Shown here piece by piece: positions 21,887 to 31,958 of a stretch of DNA of 64,000 nucleotides. This stretch comes from Siphonodentalium dalli. Taxonomy: Eukaryota > Mollusca > Scaphopoda > Gadilida > Siphonodentaliidae. Every line of letters begins with the position of its first letter. The stretch's first letter is position 1. The stretch is taken from NCBI GenBank assembly GCA_032622095.1, contig CP136067.1, positions 47,783,549 through 47,847,548 on the forward strand. The letters run 5' to 3'. The translations under genes and the position numbers were made by a program. The notes under the pieces are model-generated. The model saw only the letters and a program-made list of their open reading frames with translations. It did no database searches and was not told the origin of the DNA.

Positions 21887-21977
21887 ATGCATCGCTAGAT
21901 CACGCCATGAATCTCCATTCTGGCTATAACGTGTTAGCCAGCGAAGAGATTCATGACATGATCTAATGCATCGCCAG
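21887..21977. repeat. 90-bp hairpin just upstream of exon 2
   Basis: TGCATCGCTAGATCACGCCA + TGAATCTC is inverted as GAGATTCATGACATGATCTA + ATGCATCG, around a loop carrying TGGCTA and TTAGCCA. It lies within 10 nt of the exon 2 acceptor on the transcribed strand. It is probably a small MITE. Confidence 0.65.
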
Positions 21978-22444
21978 CACGATCAGCATGCTCGTGTATT
22001 GAATAGACCAATTTTTATGTGAGGACAGTGACCCGAAACGCAATGAAAATCGGGTTTGTGGGTTAACAATACCCAGCCTCATATATATGACATATATAAT
22101 CCTAGAAATGCATGTAGGCTATCATTTGTGACCTGCGTCCAATGCATGCGTTGGTCTTGTGCATGTGGGGAAGGTAAATGATTACATTTTGCTATGCTGG
22201 AAATATACAATACTTGACCTATATATACACATGTATATGTACTTTTTATACTCCTGTTTTGGAGGGGGTATTGGACGAAAGTCACCTTCGAAAACAATAA
22301 AATGTCCATCACTGAGATGTATATCTTTGGGCTAAATAATCTCGGAGCTGTAGCGTCGGTGAGGCGAACTCATATGGAATACTCTTGGGATCCAAATAAG
22401 CATACCCCTATATAATGCTTATTCATTTTGGGAAAATATGCCGT

Positions 22445-22550
22445 CCTGTGTCTAATAGGGAATGCTCCAGACGGGAGACCAACCACCCACCCATAACAAA
22501 TAATATAAACACACAATGTAAACATCCGCTAGCACATGCGCAATATGAGA
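22445..22550 (-). repeat. Left outer copy of an inverted pair (partner 60505-60640)
   Basis: On the - strand this reads GCGCATG, GCGGATGTTTACATT, then GTTATGGGTGGGTGGTTGGT + CTCC. The same words occur in the same order on the + strand at 60515-60610. The pair brackets the whole 38-kb symmetric region. It could be the outer ends of one large inverted structure or two copies of a dispersed repeat. Confidence 0.6.
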
Positions 22551-22551
22551 C

Positions 22552-22676
22552 CTGACATGATATTTTACTACGAATGCAATGATAACGCCTATGAGTAGTA
22601 CAGTTGCAATCAAAATAATACAAACAATTACCAGATATATATCTTCGTTTAGGCCATGTTTATAGTCACAGTTGGC
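22552..22676 (-). CDS. Two-pass membrane protein, exon 1 seen here: first membrane segment
   Basis: On the - strand this frame reads NCDYKHGLNEDIY followed by a clear 23-residue hydrophobic helix (LVIVCIILIATVLLIGVIIA and FVV), then KYHVR. The basic residues after the helix put the following loop in the cytosol. The frame ends with two bases of an Arg codon at a GTCTCA donor, and exon 2 supplies the third base. The 5' limit is unsure: either an AG at 22643-22644 (exon from 22642), or a start further upstream beyond a 19-base C tract. No start codon is seen, so upstream exons are expected. The donor is non-consensus beyond GT; the helix and the phase match are the main support. Confidence 0.55.
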
Positions 22677-22677
22677 A

Positions 22678-22696
22678 GGGGGGGGGGGGGGGGGGG
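22678..22696 (-). repeat. 19-nt C tract (- strand) beside exon 1
   Basis: A run of 19 G on + (C on -) sits immediately 5' of the open frame of exon 1. It may serve as the pyrimidine tract of the exon's 3' splice site, with the AG about 34 nt downstream; this is inference. Confidence 0.8.
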
Positions 22697-22730
22697 TTTA
22701 ATTGTGTGATATATTACATATGTTGAAAAC

Positions 22731-22826
22731 CACAGGTCCCCAGAACAAAATTTGACCCCACCCCCTATGATACTTAGGATTAAGTATTATTGGGGGTGGG
22801 GTCAATTTTTGTTCTGGGGACCTGTG
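22731..22826. mobile_element. 96-bp hAT-like MITE with perfect 8-bp target duplication
   Basis: The ends CACAGGTCCCCAGAACAAAA and its complement form a nearly complete palindrome (arms of about 38 bp, with CCCCACCCCC and GGGGGTGGGG inside). It is flanked by TTGAAAAC at 22723-22730 and again at 22827-22834. An 8-bp duplication is the hallmark of hAT-type insertion (family knowledge). Confidence 0.85.
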
Positions 22827-22834
22827 TTGAAAAC

Positions 22835-24107
22835 TGGTTCACTTGGGACCTATACTTATGACTTGGGCACATATAACTCATTAGAAGCGATTTTGGGCTC
22901 AGTGTAGCCTAAGGCAACTATATGGTTTTTTTTAAATATTAAAATTAGTATCATTCATTTAACTCCAATTTGTATGGGAGGCCAAATTCACATTTAATAA
23001 TTAATTGCGCTAAAGCGCAAATAATTACGCTTAAGCGCAATTCGTGGTTATATGTAACAAAACACCCCTGGTGAATAAATAGGTTTCTCCATAACTTAGC
23101 ATTAACTCCTATTGACATGTCACTTCTTGGTTTCATTGGTTTGGATGGGTAGGGAGCTAGCCCAACTTCTTTATCAAAATGGCTGACTCACAATAGTATC
23201 ACCTTCTGTTTTAGTTGGAGCGATTCGTGATAGCATTATATTATCTTCGGTATATATTAGTTGGGGCTACTTGCAATAGCATTACTTTCTGTATTAGTCG
23301 GGGCGACATTGATTTTCTTCAATTTTCGAGTATACAGGCACACCATATGAGGGAAGCAAGCCCTCGTTGACACCACATTCACACTATATGATCATGGAAA
23401 TGCTATAGATTTGTGCAAGAGCTGCTGATTTAATAAGTAAAACTAGAGCTTCAGGACTGAGACACCAAAGCTCCAGTAATTACACACCATTTTTTTTGGA
23501 CAGGGATGCTGATAATATGAAAATAGGGTTTTTTCCCCCTGATTTAAGTCAATAAGTAAACCATACAGTAATGCTCTAATTAATCGACTCCTTAACCACA
23601 GCAGAATTATGGATAACTTTTCAGGATTTAGTCGGAAATATGGCTTGTTGCCATTCATCGGAAAGCTCTCGAGAGCTTTTCGATGAATGGCAACAAGCCA
23701 TATTTCCGACTAAATCCTGAAAAGTTACCCATAATTCTGCTGTGGTTAAGAAGTCGATTAAATAGAGCATTACTGTATGAGGTAAGAAAGCCCTCATGCA
23801 GTGACACCGCATGCATGTATAGGATATTACCATAGTAAAGGCTAAAATCTGTGCAAAAATACATTAAAAACATCAAACAAAACATTACTAGAGTTCCGGG
23901 AAGGCGACATCAATTCTTTGGATAGAGGGATGCTGATAATATGTAATTAGGGGATTCTCCTTGTTGAACACATACTCACAGTTTGACTGTTGAGTACAGG
24001 TCAAAATTAGCCCAATGCTCATCTTGTGTTGCTAGGTGATACACCAGGTCATGCTAATAGTTTATGGTAGGTTAGATAGTAGTCATAATTATGCTTAAGC
24101 GCAATTA
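22835..24107. repeat. Left flank of the satellite arm: degenerate units and small duplications
   Basis: Around 22860-22970 lies a very degenerate satellite unit (TTGGGC, ATTTTGGGCTC, TATGGTTTTTTTTAAATATT). At 23155-23320 a ~56-bp unit (TTAGTTGGAGCGATTCGTGA and relatives) repeats three times. GGGATGCTGATAATATG occurs near 23503 and 23928 on either side of the 23566 MITE. A GCGCTAAAGCGC-type palindrome lies near 23010. No gene was seen. Confidence 0.5.
23566..23775. mobile_element. TA-flanked 210-bp near-perfect palindromic MITE
   Basis: The arms of about 103 bp begin CAGTAATGCTCTAATTAATC and meet at CTCTCGAGAG. TA lies on both sides (23564-23565 and 23776-23777). It is the full-length form of the 145-bp copy at 14815. 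The few mismatches between arms suggest recent formation or correction between arms. Confidence 0.88.
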
Positions 24108-27100
24108 ATAAAAATATTTGGGCACCTGAATGGGATTTTGGGCTCTAGTCAGGGGGGATATTTGTTTTTTTTAATGGTTAAATTGGTATATTTAACTTGA
24201 ATTGGGCCATATGACCCATTATATGTATCTACTTCCAACACTTTTGTTGTTTGTGGATAGGTATGCATCTATGCAAATGGTTTGCACAAAGTTTGGGCTC
24301 CTCAGTGGGTTTTAAGGGTATTGAGACAGCCCAACACCCACAGCACCCATGATAAAACCATACAGCACCCGTGCCTATGAAAACATATTTCTGAGTCAGC
24401 CATCTCTCAGACTATACCCATTCTGTAAATGATTCCACATTTCACTCTAGAATATATAGAGGCAATGGGAACAAAAATATTTGGGCACCTGAATGGGATT
24501 TTGGGCTCTATTCAGGGGGGATATTTGTTTTTTGTAATGGTTAAATTGGTATATTTAACTGGAATTGGGTCCTGTAAAGGTATATACTTCTAGGTCTCCT
24601 AGTGTTTTTGGAAATATCTGCATCAGTATAAGAAGATTTGCAAAATTTTGGGCTCCTTAGTGGGTTTTAAGGGTATGGAGACAGCCCAACACCCACAGCA
24701 CCCATGACAATTCAAGTTAAATTGGTATATTTAACTTGAATTGGGCCATATGACCCATTATATGTATCTACTTCCAACACTTTTGTTGTTTGTGGATAGG
24801 TATGCATCTATGCAAATGGTTTGCACAAAGTTTGGGCTCCTCAGTGGGTTTTAAGGGTATTGAGACAGCCCAACACCCACAGCACCCATGATAAAACCAT
24901 ACAGCACCCGTGCCTATGAAAACATATTTCTGAGTCAGCCATCTCTCAGACTATACCCATTCTGTAAAAGATTCCACATTTCACTCTAGAATATATAGAG
25001 GCAATGGGAACAAAAATATTTGGGCACCTGAATGGGATTTTGGGCTCTATTCAGGGTGGATATTTGGTTTTTTTAATGGTTAAATTGGTATATTTAACTG
25101 GAATTGGGTCCTGTAAAGGTATATACTTCTAGGTCTCCTAGTGTTTTTGGAAATATCTGCATCAGTATAAGAAGATTTGCAAAAGTTTGGGCTCCTTAGT
25201 GGGTTTTAAGGGTATGGAGACAGCCCAACACCCACAGCACCCATGACAATTCAAGTTAAATTGGTATATTTAACTTGAATTGGGCCATATGACCCATTAT
25301 ATGTATCTACTTCCAACACTTTTGTTGTTTGTGGATAGGTATGCATCTATGCAAATGGTTTGCACAAAGTTTGGGCTCCTCAGTGCGTTTTAAGGGTATT
25401 GAGACAGCCCAACACCCACAGCACCCATGATAAAACCATACAGCACCCGTGCCTATGAAAACATATTTCTGAGTCAGCCATCTCTCAGACTATACCCATT
25501 CTGTAAATGATTCCACATTTCACTCTAGAATATATAGAGGCAATGGGGACAAAATATTTGGGCACCTGAATGGTATTTTGGGCTCTATTCAGGGGGGATA
25601 TTTGGTTTTTTTAATGGTTAAATTGGTATATTTAACTGGAATTGGGTCCTGTAAAGGTATATACTTCTAGGTCTCCTAGTGTTTTTGGAAATATCTGCAT
25701 CAGTATAAGAAGATTTGCAAAAGTTTGGGCTCCTTAGTGGGTTTTAAGGGTATTGAGACAGCCCAACACCCACAGCACCCATGATAAAACCATACAGCAC
25801 CCGTGCCTATGAAAACATATTTCTGAGTCAGCCATCTCTCAGACTATACCCATTCTGTAAATGATTCCACATTTCACTCTAGAATATATAGAGGCAATGG
25901 GAACAAAAATATTTGGGCACCTGAATGGGATTTTGGGCTCTATTCAGGGTGGATATTTGGGTTTTTTAATGGTTAAATTGGTATATTTAACTGGAATTGG
26001 GTCCTGTAAAGGTATATACTTCTAGGTCTCCTAGTGTTTTTGGAAATATCTGCATCAGTATAAGAAGATTTGCAAAATTTTGGGCTCCTTAGTGGGTTTT
26101 AAGGGTATGGAGACAGCCCAACACCCACAGCACCCATGACAATTCAAGTTAAATTGGTATATTTAACTTGAATTGGGCCATATGACCCATTATATGTATC
26201 TACTTCCAACACTTTTGTTGTTTGTGGATAGGTATGCATCTATGCAAATGGTTTGCACAAAGTTTGGGCTCCTCAGTGGGTTTTAAGGGTATTGAGACAG
26301 CCCAACACCCACAGCACCCATGATAAAACCATACAGCACCCGTGCCTATGAAAACATATTTCTGAGTCAGCCATCTCTCAGACTATACCCATTCTGTAAA
26401 AGATTCCACATTTCACTCTAGAATATATAGAGGCAATGGGAACAAAAATATTTGGGCACCTGAATGGGATTTTGGGCTCTATTCAGGGTGGATATTTGGT
26501 GTTTTTAATGGTTAAATTGGTATATTTAACTGGAATTGGGTCCTGTAAAGGTATATACTTCTAGGTCTCCTAGTGTTTTTGGAAATATCTGCATCAGTAT
26601 AAGAAGATTTGCAAAAGTTTGGGCTCCTTAGTGGGTTTTAAGGGTATGGAGACAGCCCAACACCCACAGCACCCATGACAATTCAAGTTAAATTGGTATA
26701 TTTAACTTGAATTGGGCCATATGACCCATTATATGTATCTACTTCCAACACTTTTGTTGTTTGTGGATAGGTATGCATCTATGCAAATGGTTTGCACAAA
26801 GTTTGGGCTCCTCAGTGCGTTTTAAGGGTATTGAGACAGCCCAACACCCACAGCACCCATGATAAAACCATACAGCACCCGTGCCTATGAAAACATATTT
26901 CTGAGTCAGCCATCTCTCAGACTATACCCATTCTGTAAATGATTCCACATTTCACTCTAGAATATATAGAGGCAATGGGGAAAAAATATTTGGGCACCTG
27001 AATGGGATTTTGGGCTCTATTCAGGGGGGATATTTGGTTGTTTTAATGGTTAAATTGGTATATTTAACTGGAATTGGGTCATGTAAAGGTATATACTTCT

Positions 27101-30100
27101 AGGTCTCCTAGTGTTTTTGGAAATATCTGCATCAGTATAAGAAGATTTGCAAAAGTTTGGGCTCCTTAGTGGGTTTTAAGGGTATGGAGACAGCCCAACA
27201 CCCACAGCACCCATGACAATTCAAGTTAAATTGGTATATTTAACTTGAATTGGGCCATATGACCCATTATATGTATCTACTTCCAACACTTTTGTTGTTT
27301 GTGGATAGGTATGCATCTATGCAAATGGTTTGCACAAAGTTTGGGCTCCTCAGTGGGTTTTAAGGGTATTGAGACAGCCCAACACCCACAGCACCCATGA
27401 TAAAACCATACAGCACCCGTGCCTATGAAAACATATTTCTGAGTCAGCCATCTCTCAGACTATACCCATTCTGTAAATGATTCCACATTTCACTCTAGAA
27501 TATATAGAGGCAATGGGAAAACAATATTTGGGCACCTGAATGGGATTTTGGGCTCTATTCAGGGGGGATATTTGTTTTTTTTAATGGTTAAATTGGTATA
27601 TTTAACTGGAATTGGGTCCTGTAAATGTATATACTTCTAGGTCTCCTAGTGTTTTTGGAAATATCTGCATCAGTATAAATAGATTTGCAAAAGTTTGGGC
27701 TCCTTAGTGGGTTTTCAGGGTATGGAGACAGCCCAACACCCACAGCACCCATGACAATTTAAGTTAAATTGGTATATTTAACTTGAATTGGGCCATATGA
27801 CCCATTATATATATCTACTTCCAACACTGTTGTTGTTTGTGGATAGGTATGCATCTATGCAAATGGTTTGCACAAAGTTTGGGCTCCTCAGTGGGTTTTA
27901 AGGGTATGGAGACTGCCCAACACCCACAGCACCCATGATAAAACCATACAGCACCCGTGCCTATGAAAACATATTTCTGAGTCAGCCATCTCTCAGACTA
28001 TACCCATTCTGTAAAAGATTCCACATTTCACTCTAGAATATATAGAGGCAATGGGAACAAAAATATTTGGGCACCTGAATGGGATTTTGGGCTCTATTCA
28101 GGGTGGATATTTGGTTTTTTTTAATGGTTAAATTGGTATATTTAACTGGAATTGGGTCCTGTAAAGGTATATACTTCTAGGTCTCCTAGTGTTTTTGGAA
28201 ATATCTGCATCAGTATAAGAAGATTTGCAAAAGTTTGGGCTCCTTAGTGGGTTTTAAGGGTATGGAGACAGCCCAACACCCACAGCACCCATGACAATTC
28301 AAGTTAAATTGGTATATTTAACTTGAATTGGGCCATATGACCCATTATATGTATCTACTTCCAACACTTTTGTTGTTTGTGGATAGGTATGCATCTATGC
28401 AAATGGTTTGCACAAAGTTTGGGCTCCTCAGTGCGTTTTAAGGGTATTGAGACAGCCCAACACCCACAGCACCCATGATAAAACCATACAGCACCCGTGC
28501 CTATGAAAACATATTTCTGAGTCAGCCATCTCTCAGACTATACCCATTCTGTAAATGATTCCACATTTCACTCTAGAATATATAGAGGCAATGGGGAAAA
28601 AATATTTGGGCACCTGAATGGCATTTTGGGCTCTATTCAGGGGGGATATTTGGTTTTTTTAATGGTTAAATTGGTATATTTAACTGGAATTGGGTCCTGT
28701 AAAGGTATATACTTCTAGGTCTCCTAGTGTTTTTGGAAATATCTGCATCAGTATAAGAAGATTTGCAAAAGTTTGGGCTCCTTAGTGGGTTTTAAGGGTA
28801 TTGAGACAGCCCAACACCCACAGCACCCATGATAAAACCATACAGCACCCGTGCCTATGAAAACATATTTCTGAGTCAGCCATCTCTCAGACTATACCCA
28901 TTCTGTAAATGATTCCACATTTCACTCTAGAATATATAGAGGCAATGGGAACAAAAATATTTGGGCACCTGAATGGGATTTTGGGCTCTATTCAGGGTGG
29001 ATATTTGGGTTTTTTAATGGTTAAATTGGTATATTTAACTGGAATTGGGTCCTGTAAAGGTATATACTTCTAGGTCTCCTAGTGTTTTTGGAAATATCTG
29101 CATCAGTATAAGAAGATTTGCAAAATTTTGGGCTCCTTAGTGGGTTTTAAGGGTATGGAGACAGCCCAACACCCACAGCACCCATGACAATTCAAGTTAA
29201 ATTGGTATATTTAACTTGAATTGGGCCATATGACCCATTATATGTATCTACTTCCAACACTTTTGTTGTTTGTGGATAGGTATGCATCTATGCAAATGGT
29301 TTGCACAAAGTTTGGGCTCCTCAGTGGGTTTTAAGGGTATTGAGACAGCCCAACACCCACAGCACCCATGATAAAACCATACAGCACCCGTGCCTATGAA
29401 AACATATTTCTGAGTCAGCCATCTCTCAGACTATACCCATTCTGTAAAAGATTCCACATTTCACTCTAGAATATATAGAGGCAATGGGAACAAAAATATT
29501 TGGGCACCTGAATGGGATTTTGGGCTCTATTCAGGGTGGATATTTGGTTTTTTTAATGGTTAAATTGGTATATTTAACTGGAATTGGGTCCTGTAAAGGT
29601 ATATACTTCTAGGTCTCCTAGTGTTTTTGGAAATATCTGCATCAGTATAAGAAGATTTGCAAAAGTTTGGGCTCCTTAGTGGGTTTTAAGGGTATGGAGA
29701 CAGCCCAACACCCACAGCACCCATGACAATTCAAGTTAAATTGGTATATTTAACTTGAATTGGGCCATATGACCCATTATATGTATCTACTTCCAACACT
29801 TTTGTTGTTTGTGGATAGGTATGCATCTATGCAAATGGTTTGCACAAAGTTTGGGCTCCTCAGTGCGTTTTAAGGGTATTGAGACAGCCCAACACCCACA
29901 GCACCCATGATAAAACCATACAGCACCCGTGCCTATGAAAACATATTTCTGAGTCAGCCATCTCTCAGACTATACCCATTCTGTAAATGATTCCACATTT
30001 CACTCTAGAATATATAGAGGCAATGGGGAAAAAATATTTGGGCACCTGAATGGGATTTTGGGCTCTATTCAGGGGGGATATTTGGTTGTTTTAATGGTTA

Positions 30101-31560
30101 AATTGGTATATTTAACTGGAATTGGGTCATGTAAAGGTATATACTTCTAGGTCTCCTAGTGTTTTTGGAAATATCTGCATCAGTATAAGAAGATTTGCAA
30201 AAGTTTGGGCTCCTTAGTGGGTTTTAAGGGTATGGAGACAGCCCAACACCCACAGCACCCATGACAATTCAAGTTAAATTGGTATATTTAACTTGAATTG
30301 GGCCATATGACCCATTATATGTATCTACTTCCAACACTTTTGTTGTTTGTGGATAGGTATGCATCTATGCAAATGGTTTGCACAAAGTTTGGGCTCCTCA
30401 GTGGGTTTTAAGGGTATTGAGACAGCCCAACACCCACAGCACCCATGATAAAACCATACAGCACCCGTGCCTATGAAAACATATTTCTGAGTCAGCCATC
30501 TCTCAGACTATACCCATTCTGTAAATGATTCCACATTTCACTCTAGAATATATAGAGGCAATGGGAAAACAATATTTGGGCACCTGAATGGGATTTTGGG
30601 CTCTATTCAGGGGGGATATTTGTTTTTTTTAATGGTTAAATTGGTATATTTAACTGGAATTGGGTCCTGTAAATGTATATACTTCTAGGTCTCCTAGTGT
30701 TTTTGGAAATATCTGCATCAGTATAAGAAGATTTGCAAAAGTTTGGGCTCCTTAGTGGGTTTTCAGGGTATGGAGACAGCCCAACACCCACAGCACCCAT
30801 GACAATTTAAGTTAAATTGGTATATTTAACTTGAATTGGGCCATATGACCCATTATATATATCTACTTCCAACACTGTTGTTGTTTGTGGATAGGTATGC
30901 ATCTATGCAAATGGTTTGCACAAAGTTTCGGCTCCTCAGTGGGTTTTAAGGGTATGGAGACTGCCCAACACCCACAGCACCCATGATAAAACCATACAGC
31001 ACCCGTGCCTATGAAAACATTTCTGAGTCAGCCATCTCTCAGACTATACCCATTCTGAAAAGGATTCCACAGTTCACTTTAGAATATATAGAGGCAATGG
31101 GAAAAAATTATTTGGGCATCTGAATGGGATTTTGGGCTTTGGTCAGGGGGAGGGGAATATTTGGGTTTTTTAATGGTCAAGTTGAATTGAGCCCTGTGAC
31201 CCATTATAGGTATCTACTTCTATGTCTCTTACTAGTAGTGTTTTTGGTAAGATGTGCATCAGTATAAGAAGGTTTGCAAAAGTTTGGGCACCTGGGAGTG
31301 ATTTAATGGTGAGCAGGTGGCACAACACCAGTCGTAATGAATTTCGAAGTACAATTGCTAGTCGCGCTCGTACCGTGCGCAACTCTGGGAGCAAATGTAC
31401 GCTAAGTTTACTGAGACTGGCACAACACCAACAGCACCCATGATAAATCATACAGCACCCTTGTCTTTAAAATCATATTTGGGCTCAGGTGAAGGACAAA
31501 ATATGTTTTTTAATATTAATGTCGGTATATTTAACTTGAATTGGGCCATGTAAACCGGGT
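24108..31560. repeat. Left satellite arm: 539-bp units in higher-order array
   Basis: Fourteen copies of the marker GGCAATGG lie at 24461, 25000, 25539, 25893, 26432, 26971, 27509, 28047, 28587, 28941, 29480, 30019, 30557 and 31093. Spacings are about 539 bp, with two of 354 bp. Each 539-bp unit contains two related sub-blocks sharing CAGCCCAACACCCACAGCAC; the 354-bp unit lacks one (185 bp). Variant positions repeat with a period of 3048 bp (GTGCGTTTTAAG at 25381, 26813, 28429, 29861), so roughly 25.0-28.05 and 28.05-31.09 kb are two copies of a six-unit superunit. The last 450 bp are degenerate. It is inverted relative to 51690-60245 and is non-coding. Confidence 0.92.
31331..31417. mobile_element. 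87-bp insertion with 13-bp target duplication
   Basis: TGGCACAACACCA occurs at 31318-31330 and 31418-31430. The 87 bp between is richer in G+C than its surroundings (GTCGCGCTCGTACCGTGCGC inside) and interrupts the satellite unit, which continues on both sides. A 13-bp duplication fits LINE-mediated insertion of a small RNA-derived or truncated sequence. I do not recognise the source. Confidence 0.65.
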
Positions 31561-31958
31561 TATTATATACACTCAGGGGGGATACCCTGGGTAATCTATA
31601 CAATCAGGGTGTTACCTTCCTGTGCGCTATTCGTTTAGGCCCATATAGAGCTTATTTAAGTTTTCAAATATTGCCAACATGAGCTTATTTCGCGCAATTT
31701 TAAAATAAGCTCAGTTTCACATAAACAGACTGTTACTTGGTGTTCATATTCAGATAGTTCTCAGGTGTCCAATCTCAAATACCGACCTCGTCGCCATCCG
31801 TATACTACCGATTACGTCGACAAAACGATGGCAAATAATTTAAGATAATAATATATTGGGATATCAAATCGTGTAATATAGTAGTGTCTTAAAATATGAA
31901 AATTACATTTCCAAGAATAAATAAACAAAAAATGTGAAGATGACAACAAATATTTAAC
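31561..31958. repeat. Inner flank of left arm with a palindromic-family fragment
   Basis: GGCCCATATAGAGCTTATTT and ATGAGCTTATTTCGCGCAAT (about 31636-31715) belong to the CTGTTCTCGTGAAAATAAGC family that fills 34.6-51.7 kb. The remainder (31740-31958) shows nothing recognisable. Confidence 0.55.

Larger units (their letters stand above)
21880..22551 (-). other. Intron 1 of the membrane-protein gene (672 nt)
   Basis: The proposed donor is GTCTCA (weak) at 22546-22551 and the acceptor is TTTACCAG. It contains a 90-bp hairpin next to the acceptor and the left copy of a motif that recurs inverted at 60505-60640. Confidence 0.5.

Noticed and set aside
24108-31560. LTR retrotransposon reading of the paired 539-bp repeats
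   Set aside because: There are more than a dozen tandem units with a higher-order pattern, no primer-binding site, no polyprotein and no paired long terminal repeats.
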